A DNA stretch of 64,000 nt from Marinobacter nanhaiticus D15-8W (GCF_036511935.1 NZ_AP028878.1:1736001-1800000); one strand, 5' to 3'; positions 9,864-19,607 are shown, numbered from the stretch's first letter. Translations and numbers: made by a program. The notes: a model not told the origin generated them from the letters alone.

Positions 9864-10169
9864 GGGCGAAACTCCTTTCGCTGCATTTCCCTCGGGGTAG
9901 CTAGACGGGGTGAATGTTTAGTCAGACTGTCCGCCTTAGTGTAGATGTAATAGCGTCAAGGCCGTAATTACAGCGTCTTCAGGAAAGACATACCCATTAT
10001 GGGAAAGCATTTTGTATGGAAACGCACTTTGCCTGGAGCAAGTCACCGGCCATCGCGGAATTGAAGCCAGGGACCCGGGGCTCTATATTGATCGACCTTC
10101 CGCTTCTCCCTGCAACCGATCGCTCCGGCCCGCTCAAGCAAAGAGGTTGCCCCGTACAACAGGACTGTC
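9864..10169. other. Divergent intergenic region, ligase / Bcr-type exporter
   Basis: 306 bp between divergent genes, so promoters for both should lie here. On the minus strand a TTGACG occurs near 9955, but no -10 at proper spacing is convincing. I see no gene, repeat or terminator. Confidence 0.4.
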
Positions 10170-11357
10170 ATGCCATCTACCGAATCGAACGTTCGGATGC
10201 CCCTTGTTATTGCCCTAGCCACCACCATGATGCTTGGGCCGTTCTCCCTCGATACATACCTGCCGGCGTTTCCATCCATTGCCGACAGCCTTGGGGTGGG
10301 CGAGCAGACGGTGGCATTCAGCGTATCGGTCTATATTTTCGCCCTGGCATTCGGGCAGCTCATCGGTGGTGCCTTTTCGGACCGCTTCGGCCGCAAGCCC
10401 TTGCTGCTGTCGGGTCTGGGCATTTTCTGTGTGGCCAGCCTGGTCCTGGCGCAGACGAGTGATATCACCGTTTTCCTGTGGGCGCGGGTGGTACAGGCTC
10501 TGGGTGCAGGTTGGGCGCTGGTTTCGGTGCCGGCGCTGGTGCGCGACCGGGTCAGCGGTCAGGAGGCCGCCAAGCTGTTCTCGCTGATGGGGCTGATCAT
10601 GGTCATCGCGCCCGGTATTGCGCCGAGCATCGGCAGCCTGTTGCTAAAGGTCGGGCCCTGGAACATTATTTTCGTTTTCCTGGCGCTTTACTCCGTGGCC
10701 GTGGTTCCCCTGCTGCTCACGGCAGTCTTCCGGAACGCGCCGGACACCTCGATCCATCCCGGCGCCGCGGTCAGTCTGGTGAAACGCTACGTGGCTGTGC
10801 TCAAGACCCGGGAGGCCCTTCCCTTTATCGCCTGGCAGGCGGGCTCCTTCTCGGTGATGATGGTGTTCATTACCCATGCTTCGTTTATCTACCAGACCCA
10901 CTTCGAGCAGTCCGAGGACGCCTTTGCGTTAATGTTCGGCGCCAATATCGTCGCCATGTTCTTCCTCAACCTGGCCAACCGGTTCCTGCTGTCGCGCATC
11001 AGTTCGCTACGGGTCCTGCAGATCGCCACGGCACTTCAGGCGGTGGGCGTTTTACTGCTGACCATCGGCGCGGTTATGGATTGGTCGGTCTACGCCTTCC
11101 TGGCGGCCATGATGCTGGCTATTAGCGTGGTCGGTGCGATCACACCGAACATCCAGGCCTGCTTCATGGAGTACTTCCCCACCAGCGGGGGCACGGCGGC
11201 GGCTTTGTTGGGGGCTTCCCAGTTCGGGATCGCCGGTACGCTCAGTGCCGCTTCTGCGCTGTTGCCGCACACGCTGCTGGCAGTGGTGCTGGCCATGGCG
11301 GTCTGCTCCTCGGTGGCCTTCGTATTCATGCTTAACTCCCTCCGCAAGCCCGCGTGA
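10170..11357 (+). CDS. Bcr/CflA-family multidrug exporter (MFS)
   Basis: 395 residues, about 12 membrane helices, inner-membrane proton-driven drug efflux of the major facilitator superfamily. The first helix ends in FSLDTYLPAFP, a hallmark of the Bcr/CflA drug-resistance transporters, and the loop between helices 2 and 3 carries motif A (GAFSDRFGRKP). The next helix shows RVVQALGAGWALVSVPALVRD, typical of the family. The chosen ATG has a short AGGA before it; a second in-frame ATG at 10197 is possible. Single gene, not coupled to the RND operon downstream. Substrate not predictable. Confidence 0.88.
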   Translation: MPSTESNVRMPLVIALATTMMLGPFSLDTYLPAFPSIADSLGVGEQTVAFSVSVYIFALAFGQLIGGAFSDRFGRKPLLLSGLGIFCVASLVLAQTSDITVFLWARVVQALGAGWALVSVPALVRDRVSGQEAAKLFSLMGLIMVIAPGIAPSIGSLLLKVGPWNIIFVFLALYSVAVVPLLLTAVFRNAPDTSIHPGAAVSLVKRYVAVLKTREALPFIAWQAGSFSVMMVFITHASFIYQTHFEQSEDAFALMFGANIVAMFFLNLANRFLLSRISSLRVLQIATALQAVGVLLLTIGAVMDWSVYAFLAAMMLAISVVGAITPNIQACFMEYFPTSGGTAAALLGASQFGIAGTLSAASALLPHTLLAVVLAMAVCSSVAFVFMLNSLRKPA

Positions 11358-11605
11358 CTGTGATACCAAACTCTGCATGGAACACCGGACCCGCGGCGCT
11401 GTCTGAGGGGCCTGCGGAGTTTGCGTCAATTTCTGCAAGTCAGTGTAAATCTTGTGCAAAGGCACCCTTTACGTCGCCTTACTCCTCTATCATTGGCCGG
11501 GTTGGAGAGCGCGCGCCCGACTAATAACGATGCAAGGGGCGCGTGGACTGGCCAATCAGTGTTGATAGTACTGAGCGCTGTAGTCTGTATGAGTTTCGAG
11601 GTTCT

Positions 11606-12997
11606 ATGCTCCTAATGATGTCCGGTCGCAGCCTTTTGGCCGCTGCGATCACGGTTCTCCTGGCCGGCTGTGCTACGACGCCGACTGAGTCCCTTCCTAC
11701 AGAGCCACCGCTGCCGTCGACCTTTGCTGATACGGCATCCGGCATGCCCCCGTCCGAGGGCTGGTGGACGCACTTCGACGACCCCCGTCTCAATGCCGTG
11801 GTGGGTGCTGCCGTGTCTGACAACTTCAGCCTGGTGGCGGCCCGCGAGCGTTTGCGCCAGGCCAACGCTGCGGCGCGTATCGCCGGAGCCGACGCCTTGC
11901 CTGCGCTTGATGGCAGCGGGGACGCCCGGGTCTCTCGCGAGGAGGGCAGTAATGCTGAGTCCTACAGTGTCGGCGTCGTTGCATCTTACGAAGTGGATCT
12001 CTGGGGTCGCATCGATGCCACCATCGAGTCCGCCGAGCTGGAAGCCGGCGCTACGCGTGCCGATCTCCAGGCTGCCTATATCAGCTTGACGGCGGAAACC
12101 GCCGATACCTACTACAGCCTGCTTCTGCAACGGGCCATCGTCGACCTGTTGGAGCAGCAGCGCACAACCAACCAACAGGTGGCTGACCTGATCCGTGTGC
12201 GCTATCGCAATGGTCAGGCCCAACTTGACGAATACCTGCGTCAGCAACGGCTGACCGAAGCCTCCACCGCCGACCTGCTATCTGCCCGGGCAACACTTGA
12301 GGAACAGCGCAACCAGTTGGCAGCGCTGCTGGGGCGGCCTGCCGAGGCCCTTGAGTTGCCTGAGGGGCATGAGATTACCCAACTCCCGCCGATTCCCGCC
12401 GTCGGTATCCCCGCCGAGTGGCTGCAGCGGCGCCCGGACCTGCAGGCAGCCTGGCTGCGCGTGCGCGCCGCAGACGCAGATACCGCAGCAGCCATCGCCA
12501 ACCAGTATCCGCGGCTGGACCTGTCCGCCTCCCTGGAAACAGCGGCCACTTCGCCCTCGAATCTGTTCGAGGACTGGGTGAGCTCGCTGGCGACGAGCCT
12601 CACTGTGCCGCTCTTCCGAGGTGGCGCATTGAGGGCCGAGGTGGAGCGTAGCCAGGCGGCGCGTGCCGTAGCCTTCAACGAATACGCCCAGAACGTGGTG
12701 GACGCGGTGGCCGAAGTAGAGATTGCCCTTTCTAACGCCCGCTACGACCGCAACCGTCTGGAAAGCCTGAATCGGCAACTGGAATTGGCGGAGGCGGTGG
12801 TGGACCGGCTTCGCGGACGTTACCTCAGCGGCGCGACGGAGTACCTGGATGTGCTGTCCGCACTGACAACCCTGCAGGACGTCCAGCGCCAGCAGTTGGA
12901 AGCCCGCTGGGCCCTGCTGCTGGATCGGATTGCGTTGATAAGAACTATCGCCGGTGGTTGGAACACCGGTGAATCCGAGGCTAGTGAGAACAGCTAA
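11606..12997 (+). CDS. RND efflux outer-membrane lipoprotein (NodT/OprM family)
   Basis: 463 residues. The signal sequence ends in the lipobox LLAGC, so Cys is lipidated. TolC-type outer-membrane channel repeats follow: WWTHFDDPRL, an N-terminal coiled region, YEVDLWGRI and the second half LYxG-like repeats including SLTVPLFRGGALRAEVERS. The ATG at 11606 (after CGAGG) is preferred over an upstream start that would put 21 polar residues before the signal; ATGs at 11615 and 11618 are alternatives. A weak promoter candidate, TTGATA (11562-11567) with an 18-bp spacer, precedes it. First gene of a tripartite efflux operon; its stop overlaps the adaptor start by 1 bp. Confidence 0.9.
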   Translation: MLLMMSGRSLLAAAITVLLAGCATTPTESLPTEPPLPSTFADTASGMPPSEGWWTHFDDPRLNAVVGAAVSDNFSLVAARERLRQANAAARIAGADALPALDGSGDARVSREEGSNAESYSVGVVASYEVDLWGRIDATIESAELEAGATRADLQAAYISLTAETADTYYSLLLQRAIVDLLEQQRTTNQQVADLIRVRYRNGQAQLDEYLRQQRLTEASTADLLSARATLEEQRNQLAALLGRPAEALELPEGHEITQLPPIPAVGIPAEWLQRRPDLQAAWLRVRAADADTAAAIANQYPRLDLSASLETAATSPSNLFEDWVSSLATSLTVPLFRGGALRAEVERSQAARAVAFNEYAQNVVDAVAEVEIALSNARYDRNRLESLNRQLELAEAVVDRLRGRYLSGATEYLDVLSALTTLQDVQRQQLEARWALLLDRIALIRTIAGGWNTGESEASENS

Positions 12998-14253
12998 TGA
13001 GTATTGATCCGAAAGAGCTGAAGAGCCAGACCACGTCCCGTCGCCTGACGCCGGCGCGGGGCCTGATGCAGGTGCTGGTATGTCTTATCGTCCTGGTGCT
13101 GGGCGGGGGTATCGCCTGGTTGTTCCTGGGCACTGCGGACGATGCCGGGCGCCAGCAACCTGCGGAAAGGTCCAAACGCCTGGTGGAAGTCCAGGTGGCT
13201 GAACGTCAGCCTCATACCGTGACCGTCACCGCCTGGGGGCAGGTCACCCCCTCCCGTTCACTGAACCTGACTCCCAGGGTTAGCGGCCGTGTCACCGAGT
13301 TGGCGCGGGACTTCGAGGCGGGCAGCGTATTGGCTGCCGGCGAACAATTGCTGCAGCTCGACGCGCAGGATTACGAGCTGTCGCTGACCCGCGCCCGCAG
13401 CGCGCTGACCCAGGCACAGGCGGATCTCACCCTGGAGCAGGGCCAGCAGGCGGTGGCCCAGCGCGAATATGAACTGTTGGGGGAAGACGTCAGTGACGCC
13501 GAACGTGCACTGATACTGCGCCGGCCCCAACTCGATACGGCCCGAGCGGTCGTTGCTTCGGCTGAAGCGGATCTGGCAGACGCGCGCCTGGACCTGCAGC
13601 GCACCGAAATCCAGACGCCTTTCGAGGCCCTGGTGCTGAGCCGGGATGTAGCGGAAGGCGCCGAGGTGTCCACCAGCACGACGCTGGCAGAGCTGGTCGG
13701 CGTGAAGACCTGGTGGGTGGAGCTCTCGGTGCCGGTCAATGCCCTCAAGTGGTTGAGCTTCCCAGGGCAGGGGAGTGAAGGTTCAACGGTTACCCTGCGC
13801 TATGAGAGCGTCTGGCCCTCCCACGTGACTCGCCAGGGCCGCGTGGTGCGTCTCTTGGGCCAACTCGAAGAGGGCGGCCGCATGGCCCAGGTGCTGGTAG
13901 CGGTCGATGACCCGCTGGCCCGATTGCCCGGCAACGAAGATCAGCCGCGCCTGCTGCTGGGCGCCTATATCCGTGGCGAGATCCAGGGCCGCACAATCGA
14001 GGGGGCTGTTGCCCTGCAGCCTGAATGGATTCACGCCAATAACACGGTCTGGCTGATGGATGAGAATGACGGGTTGGCCATGCGCAAGGTGGACATCGCC
14101 TACCGGGATGCCGAAAGGGTGCTGGTCACCGAAGGTATCGAGGATGGCGACCGTATCGTGACCTCCCAGATTTCGGTCGTGACCGAAGGCATGCCGTTGC
14201 GGGTACAGGAAGTGGATACCTCCTCGAACGTCGCAGGAGGCAGCGATGTCTGA
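12997..14253 (+). CDS. RND efflux periplasmic adaptor subunit
   Basis: 418-residue membrane fusion protein linking the inner-membrane pump to the outer-membrane channel. A single membrane helix near residues 25-46 anchors it; then a lipoyl half (WGQVTPSRSLNLTPRVSGRV), an alpha-hairpin with repeated Ala/Gln/Leu heptads (about 130-200), the second lipoyl half (TEIQTPFEALVLSRDVAEG) and beta-barrel and membrane-proximal domains. The start overlaps the preceding stop (TAATGA) and the end overlaps the pump start by 8 bp, so the three genes are translationally coupled. Confidence 0.9.
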   Translation: MSIDPKELKSQTTSRRLTPARGLMQVLVCLIVLVLGGGIAWLFLGTADDAGRQQPAERSKRLVEVQVAERQPHTVTVTAWGQVTPSRSLNLTPRVSGRVTELARDFEAGSVLAAGEQLLQLDAQDYELSLTRARSALTQAQADLTLEQGQQAVAQREYELLGEDVSDAERALILRRPQLDTARAVVASAEADLADARLDLQRTEIQTPFEALVLSRDVAEGAEVSTSTTLAELVGVKTWWVELSVPVNALKWLSFPGQGSEGSTVTLRYESVWPSHVTRQGRVVRLLGQLEEGGRMAQVLVAVDDPLARLPGNEDQPRLLLGAYIRGEIQGRTIEGAVALQPEWIHANNTVWLMDENDGLAMRKVDIAYRDAERVLVTEGIEDGDRIVTSQISVVTEGMPLRVQEVDTSSNVAGGSDV

Positions 14254-17200
14254 CCGGACGCGGGGCCTGATCGGCTTCATGACCGCGCACCGGGTGGCGC
14301 CGAACCTGCTGATGCTGGTGCTGCTCCTGGGCGGGCTCTACATGACCACCAAGATCACCCAGGAGGTTTTTCCCGACTTCCAGGTGGATGCTATCGAAGT
14401 CAGCGTGTCCTATCCCAACGCGACCCCCGAGGAAATCGAGCAGGGCGTGGTACTGCCGGTCGAGGAAGCCGTACGCGGGCTGATCGGCATCAAGGAAGTC
14501 ACCTCCGTGGCTCGTGAAGGTGCCGGCATGGTGACCCTGGAGCTGATCGAAGGGGCCGACATGCAGCGCACTTACCAGGATGTCATCCGCGCAGTCGACC
14601 AGATCCAGACGTTTCCGGACGACGCCGAGGAACCGGAGATCGAGTACAGCGGCTGGCGCCGCGACGTACTGGACCTGCTGGTCTACGGCGATGCACCTGA
14701 ACAGAGTCTGCGCTCGGCGGCGGAGCAGATCCGCGACCGTCTGCTGCTGGAGCCGGGAATTACCCAGGCTGACCTCGATGACGTGCGCGACTACGAGATT
14801 CACATCGATATCCCCGAAGACCGGCTGCGCGCCTACGGTCTGACACTGCAGGACGTTGCTTCTATTGTGGCCGATAGCGCGCGCGATCGCTCGGCCGGCG
14901 CCGTGGATACTGCTGCCGGCGAGATCCTGCTGCAGGTGGATGAGCGCCGTAGCCATGCGGAAGAATTCCGTGACATCGTCATCCGGGCAAGCGAGGGCGG
15001 CTCGATCCTGCGGTTAGGGGATATCGCCACCATTACCGATGGGTTCTCGGAAACCGTCGAGGACATCCAGTCCTACAACGGCATGCGCGCCCTCGAAGTG
15101 GAGGTGTTCCGGGTAGGCACCGAAACGCCCATCGGTGTGTCGGAAGCGGCGCGCAGTGTGCTTCCCGAAATCCGTTCCGGCCTGCCGCCGTCAATCGACG
15201 TGGTGATCCAGGGGGACGCGTCCGAGGTCTACCAGCAGCGCCTGGAACTGCTGCTCAAGAACGGTTTCTTCGGCCTGATGCTGGTCCTCGCGCTGCTCAG
15301 CCTGTTTCTCGAGTTCAAGTTGGCGTTCTGGGTGACGGTCGGTATTCCTACGGCTTTCCTTGGGGCCTTCCTGTTCCTGCCCGGTATGGGCGTGTCCATC
15401 AACATGATTTCCCTGTTCGCCTTTATTATCGCGCTGGGTATCGTGGTGGACGATGCCATCGTGGCCGGGGAGAACATCTACGAATACCGTAGCCGCGGCA
15501 TGCCGTTCCTAGATGCGGCGATCCAGGGCGCCAGGGATATCGCGGTACCGATACTGATCAGCGTGGTCACCAATATCGTGGCCTTCCTGCCGCTAGCCGT
15601 CATTCCGGGACCGTTTGGCCAGATCTGGGCTGTTATTCCTGCCGTGGTGGGCACGGTATTCGTGATCTCGCTGATCGAGGCGCTGATTATCCTGCCGGCG
15701 CATCTCGCCTACGTGCGCGAGGGCGCCAGGACCCGCATCGGCGCGCACCTGCATGGTTTCCAGCAGAAGATCAGCCACGGCTTCACCCGACTGATCGATC
15801 AGGTCTACGGTCGCGTGCTCGCGCTGACGCTACGTTGGCGTTACGTCACCCTGGCAGCCGCATTGACGGTATTGGCGATCACCCTGGCTTGGCCCCTGAG
15901 CGGCCGGATGGGGTTTATCCTGATGCCGAGGGTCGAGGGCGACCGTGCCGAAGTGACCGCGACTCTACCCTACGGCGCACCGGTGAGTGAGGCCCGGCGC
16001 GTGCGTGACGAACTCACCGAATCCGCCCGCCAGGTGATCGCAGATAACGGCGGTGATGCACTGGCCAGCGGGATCTACGCCTCCATCGAAGACTCCACCG
16101 TCGAAGTGCGTATCTACTTGACCCAGCCGGATGTGCGTCCCGTGAGCACCGCGGAGGTCGCACAGAAGTGGCGCCAGCTTACCGGCGACATCCTGGGGGT
16201 GGAGTCCCTGCAGTTCCAGTCTGACCGTGGCGGACCGGGTGGGGGTGCGGGCCTGACCGTCCAGCTCAGCCACAGCAATACGGAAACCCTGAACCAGGCC
16301 GCCTCCGTACTGGGTAAGCGCCTGGCGTCCGTTAACCATGTGACTGATGTGGATGACAGCTATGCTGAGGGCAAGCCCCGCTGGAGTTTAAAGCTCACCG
16401 AAGCCGGACGCTCCCTGGGCCTCACAGCCGGCGATGTAGCGACCCAGGTGCGAAATGCCTTCTATGGCGCCGAGGCCTTCAAGCTGCTGCGTGGCGCCAA
16501 CGAGGTGACGGTTCGGGTGCAGCTGCCGCCGGAACTCAGCCAGAGCTCGGTGGCGGTGTCGTCGTTCATGATCCGGACCGAAAGTGGCCAATACGTACCC
16601 CTGGACCAGGTGGCCACGATCGAACCCGGCGTCTCCGCGACCAGCATCCGTCGTGAAAATGGCCGCCGGGTAATGCCGGTCACCGCCAACGTGGAGCCGA
16701 TGGAGCAGACCAACCGCGTACTTTCGACCCTGCAGCAGGAGCTTTTACCGCAGCTGATGCAGGATTTTCCCGGTTTGTCCTACAGCTTTGGCGGTCGTCA
16801 GGAGAGCATGCGTGACGCCGTCGACAGCTTCTACGTCACCGTTTCATTGGCGCTGATGGGCATCTTCGTGCTGCTGGCGCTGCCGTTCCGCAGCTATGTC
16901 CAGCCGTTTATCGTAATGACCGCCATTCCATTCGGTATCGTTGGCGCGGTATTGGGGCACCTGATCATGGGGTACAGCCTGAGCCTGATCAGCATTATGG
17001 GGATTATCGCCTTGGGCGGTGTGGTGGTGAACGGATCGCTGGTGCTGATCGACTATGCCAACGCCCGCAAGCGCGAGGGGTATGCGGCCATCGAGGCGAT
17101 CCATGCCGCCGGCGTTAGGCGTTTCCGGCCCATCTTCCTGACTACCTGCACCACCTTCGGCGGTCTGGCGCCGATGATTTTCGAGACCTCGATGCAGGCC

Positions 17201-17383
17201 CGCTTCATGATCCCGATGGCGATTTCCCTCGGCTACGGGATCCTGTTTTCCTCCGCGTTGCTATTGCTGGTGGTGCCGTCGCTCTATATGGTGCTGGAGG
17301 ATATCGTAGACCGGGTCACCGGCGGGGCTCGCGCCGTCATGGGCGAGATACTGCCGGATGAGCCCGAGGGCGAGAATCGGTAG
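14246..17383 (+). CDS. RND-family efflux pump (AcrB/MdtB superfamily)
   Basis: 1,045 residues, close to the usual RND length. Twelve membrane helices with two large periplasmic loops after helices 1 and 7. The N-terminus has EVFPDFQVDAIEVSVSYPNA, and helix 4 contains the proton-relay Asp pair in ALGIVVDDAIVAGENI (about residues 402-403). GGVVVNGSLVLIDYAN in helix 10 is the matching C-terminal motif, with Asn where many pumps have a charged residue. The Asp pair favours a drug/lipophile exporter of the general HAE-like type over a heavy-metal CusA type. Third gene of the efflux operon. The substrate is unknown. Confidence 0.9.
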   Translation: MSDRTRGLIGFMTAHRVAPNLLMLVLLLGGLYMTTKITQEVFPDFQVDAIEVSVSYPNATPEEIEQGVVLPVEEAVRGLIGIKEVTSVAREGAGMVTLELIEGADMQRTYQDVIRAVDQIQTFPDDAEEPEIEYSGWRRDVLDLLVYGDAPEQSLRSAAEQIRDRLLLEPGITQADLDDVRDYEIHIDIPEDRLRAYGLTLQDVASIVADSARDRSAGAVDTAAGEILLQVDERRSHAEEFRDIVIRASEGGSILRLGDIATITDGFSETVEDIQSYNGMRALEVEVFRVGTETPIGVSEAARSVLPEIRSGLPPSIDVVIQGDASEVYQQRLELLLKNGFFGLMLVLALLSLFLEFKLAFWVTVGIPTAFLGAFLFLPGMGVSINMISLFAFIIALGIVVDDAIVAGENIYEYRSRGMPFLDAAIQGARDIAVPILISVVTNIVAFLPLAVIPGPFGQIWAVIPAVVGTVFVISLIEALIILPAHLAYVREGARTRIGAHLHGFQQKISHGFTRLIDQVYGRVLALTLRWRYVTLAAALTVLAITLAWPLSGRMGFILMPRVEGDRAEVTATLPYGAPVSEARRVRDELTESARQVIADNGGDALASGIYASIEDSTVEVRIYLTQPDVRPVSTAEVAQKWRQLTGDILGVESLQFQSDRGGPGGGAGLTVQLSHSNTETLNQAASVLGKRLASVNHVTDVDDSYAEGKPRWSLKLTEAGRSLGLTAGDVATQVRNAFYGAEAFKLLRGANEVTVRVQLPPELSQSSVAVSSFMIRTESGQYVPLDQVATIEPGVSATSIRRENGRRVMPVTANVEPMEQTNRVLSTLQQELLPQLMQDFPGLSYSFGGRQESMRDAVDSFYVTVSLALMGIFVLLALPFRSYVQPFIVMTAIPFGIVGAVLGHLIMGYSLSLISIMGIIALGGVVVNGSLVLIDYANARKREGYAAIEAIHAAGVRRFRPIFLTTCTTFGGLAPMIFETSMQARFMIPMAISLGYGILFSSALLLLVVPSLYMVLEDIVDRVTGGARAVMGEILPDEPEGENR

Positions 17384-17411
17384 ATACATTTAGACGTAAA
17401 CAGGAGTCAGG

Positions 17412-17792
17412 ATGAAGCCGACCATCAATCGTTTCGATCCCTCGAAGGAATACTTCTTCGAGGAAGGCTGTTACATCCTGGAAATGTCCAACAGCGCCGA
17501 CGATGCGGCGCTCTCCATCGCCCGCGCCCGGCTCGAGCCGGGTTGTATCACCCGCCTGCACACCCTGGCCGAACAGGTTGAGCGCTATGTGATCCTCGAC
17601 GGGGAAGGCCAGGTGGAGGTGGGTGATACGCTGGCCGAAACGGTGGCCATCGGTGATGTGGTTATCATCCCGCCCGGGAGCCCGCAACGCATCCGCAATA
17701 TCGGTGAGAGCGACTTGATCTTCCTGGCCTTGTGCACGCCCAGGTTCCGGCGCGAGGACTATCGGGATGTGGATCCCGAGCCGCGCGGATAA
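17412..17792 (+). CDS. Small cupin-domain protein
   Basis: 126 residues, one cupin barrel. Motif 1 is RLHTLAEQVERYVILDGEG and motif 2 is IIPPGSPQRIRNIGESDL. Compared with the metal-binding cupin pattern (His-x-His, Glu, His), only one His of the first pair is present and the His of motif 2 is Gln, so metal binding is likely weak or absent. The ending LALCTPRFRREDYRDVDPE is typical of a group of uncharacterised small cupins. It starts 28 bp after the RND pump with an AGGAG and may be cotranscribed with it. Function unknown; ligand binding or isomerase activity are options. Confidence 0.75.
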   Translation: MKPTINRFDPSKEYFFEEGCYILEMSNSADDAALSIARARLEPGCITRLHTLAEQVERYVILDGEGQVEVGDTLAETVAIGDVVIIPPGSPQRIRNIGESDLIFLALCTPRFRREDYRDVDPEPRG

Positions 17793-17828
17793 CGTCTTAA
17801 GTGGCCCCGTCGGGTTCGGGCTACCCGC

Positions 17829-17860
17829 GTAGGATGCGGTGAGCAAAGCGAACCGCATCA
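17829..17860 (+). repeat. Short REP-like sequence (GTAGGATGCGGT family)
   Basis: 32-bp imperfect palindrome with outer arms GATGCGGT / ACCGCATC. Two related copies in opposite orientation occur at 38106-38139 and 38166-38199. Such extragenic palindromes are common between genes in pseudomonads and relatives. Confidence 0.55.
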
Positions 17861-17966
17861 CCTTCCCGGTCATCGATTACGGCTTTGAGGATTGACCTCG
17901 ACAATCGCCACTGCTTGCGCATTCAGATCCGTCGGTCCAGCATAATCCTTCATCTCTTTCCGCTAC

Positions 17967-17980
17967 CGTTCGATCGAACG
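17967..17980. promoter_or_regulatory. Perfect 14-bp palindrome upstream of the aldo/keto reductase
   Basis: CGTTCGATCGAACG is perfectly self-complementary and lies 61 bp before the reductase start codon, a reasonable place for a dimeric repressor site. No regulator gene is adjacent, so the binding protein is unknown and chance cannot be ruled out. Confidence 0.35.
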
Positions 17981-18041
17981 ATTGAATCGCCGATCCCCCG
18001 AAAAGCTGTCTCAGCCAATCACAGATGATAAGGAGCTCACC

Positions 18042-19025
18042 ATGGAATACCGTCGTCTCGGCACTACCGGTATGAAGGTTTCTCCCCTGTGCCTGGGCAC
18101 CATGACCTACGGCAGCCCCAAGTGGCGCGAATGGGTGCTGGATGCGCAGTCCAGCCGCCCGTTTATCGAGAAAGCCCTGGATGCCGGCATCAATTTCTTC
18201 GACACGGCGGATATGTACTCGCTGGGTGAATCCGAGCGGGTTTTGGGCAAGACCCTACTCGACTACGTCCGGCGTGACGATGTAGTCATCGCCACCAAGG
18301 TCTACCACCCCATGAGCGACAAGCCCAACGACCGCGGGCTATCACGCAAGCACATCATGAAATCCATCGACGGCTCGCTGCAGCGCCTGGGTACGGATCA
18401 TGTCGATCTCTACCAGATTCACCGCTGGGACTACGACACGCCCATCGAGGAAACCATGGAAGCCCTGCACGATGTGGTCAAAGCCGGCAAGGCACGCTAC
18501 ATCGGCGCCTCGTCCATGTTCGCCTGGCAGTTCGCCAAGGCCCAGCATGTGGCGGAGCGCAACGGCTGGAACCGGTTTGCGACGATGCAGCCCATGTACA
18601 ACCTGATCTATCGCGAGGAAGAGCGGGAAATGTTTCCACTGTGCCGGGACCAGGGTATTGGGGTGATTCCCTGGAGTCCGCTGGCCCGGGGTGTCCTGGC
18701 GGGCAAGACGACCCAGGGTGAGGGTGGCGAGAGCACACGCGCGCGGACCGACGAGAACACCCGCAAGTGGCAACTGGGTGGTGGTATCGATACGCCGGTC
18801 ATTGAGGCGCTACGAGAAGTGTCCCATCGGCGCGGATTGCCGATGGCGCAGATTGCACTAGCTTGGGTTGTGGCGAACCCGGTGGTCACGGCTCCGATCG
18901 TCGGCGCAAGCCAGGCAAGGCACCTGGACGATGCCATCGCTGCGCTGGATATCACCTTAAGTGCCGAGGAAATGGAACTGCTGGAGGCCGCCTACGTGCC
19001 CCATGCTATCGCTGGTCATTCCTGA
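18042..19025 (+). CDS. Aldo/keto reductase
   Basis: 327-residue NADPH-dependent TIM-barrel oxidoreductase. It has the family opening MEYRRLGTTGMKVSPLCLG, and the catalytic tetrad is visible: Asp and Tyr in FFDTADMYSLGESE, Lys in VIATKVY and His in LYQIHRWD. The Trp-Ser-Pro-Leu loop (PWSPLARGVLAGK) and the C-terminal ALAWVVANPVVTAPIVGAS are typical of the YajO/YghZ-like group. The ATG at 18042 is chosen because AAGGAG lies just upstream; an upstream start at 17982 gives a polar extension without homology. Single gene, converging on pqiC. Substrate unknown. Confidence 0.88.
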   Translation: MEYRRLGTTGMKVSPLCLGTMTYGSPKWREWVLDAQSSRPFIEKALDAGINFFDTADMYSLGESERVLGKTLLDYVRRDDVVIATKVYHPMSDKPNDRGLSRKHIMKSIDGSLQRLGTDHVDLYQIHRWDYDTPIEETMEALHDVVKAGKARYIGASSMFAWQFAKAQHVAERNGWNRFATMQPMYNLIYREEEREMFPLCRDQGIGVIPWSPLARGVLAGKTTQGEGGESTRARTDENTRKWQLGGGIDTPVIEALREVSHRRGLPMAQIALAWVVANPVVTAPIVGASQARHLDDAIAALDITLSAEEMELLEAAYVPHAIAGHS

Positions 19026-19040
19026 TTTTTCGGACACGGC

Positions 19041-19607
19041 TCAGGGGCAGCCCGTTTGCCTCTGTTCCAGACGGCTGGCGCCCTGGGCGATCTCTTGTGC
19101 CAGCGCATCCAGGTTCTCCTGATGGGCGAGTACCAGCGACGTGATGCTGTCGCCTGCATTGCTTTGATGACGGAAGCGGCAAATGGTTGTGGTGTCCGTG
19201 GACTGTCTTGCGTTCAGTCGGTAGTCGGCTTCCAGCCAGGCGCCCCGCCCAGGCAGGGTATCGAACCGTGTGATCGTGACCCAGGCGCGGGTCGGATTCT
19301 GCGTGGATGGGCCGTCCAGCCGGGCCGTGAGAGCACTCCGGATTTCTTCGGGCAGGGAGGCGCCCCACCAGTCGGATTCCAGAATCACTAACCCACTGGC
19401 TTCCTCGCGGACGACAAGTTCTGTCCGATTCACCTGGGGTGGAACGCTCACGCTTTCCACGACGATGCGCTCACGATTGCCGGCAGTGCTGCTCTTGTCC
19501 GGCGGTGGCACCAGGGTATGGAAGCGAATCGGGGCGCTGCTGCAGGCGACCAGCCCGAGGCTGAGGCCAACCAATAAAAGTCCGGTAAATGGCCAGGGCA
19601 GTTTCAT
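19041..19607 (-). CDS. pqiC: PqiC-like ABC-transport auxiliary lipoprotein
   Basis: 188 residues. The signal peptide ends in the lipobox LVACSS, so it is an envelope lipoprotein. It has the fold and position of PqiC/YmbA (FHTLVPPP, RIVVESVSVPPQVNRTELVVR, DWWGASLPEEI). In the known Pqi system PqiC sits in the outer membrane and meets the MCE needle of PqiB, helping lipid traffic across the periplasm. The start overlaps the pqiB stop by 4 bp. It is the last gene of the operon. Confidence 0.85.
   Translation of the reverse strand: MKLPWPFTGLLLVGLSLGLVACSSAPIRFHTLVPPPDKSSTAGNRERIVVESVSVPPQVNRTELVVREEASGLVILESDWWGASLPEEIRSALTARLDGPSTQNPTRAWVTITRFDTLPGRGAWLEADYRLNARQSTDTTTICRFRHQSNAGDSITSLVLAHQENLDALAQEIAQGASRLEQRQTGCP

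Noticed and set aside
10016..10462. 148-codon plus-strand frame overlapping the drug exporter start
   Set aside because: It is an alternate frame of the MFS exporter with no ribosome site or family resemblance.
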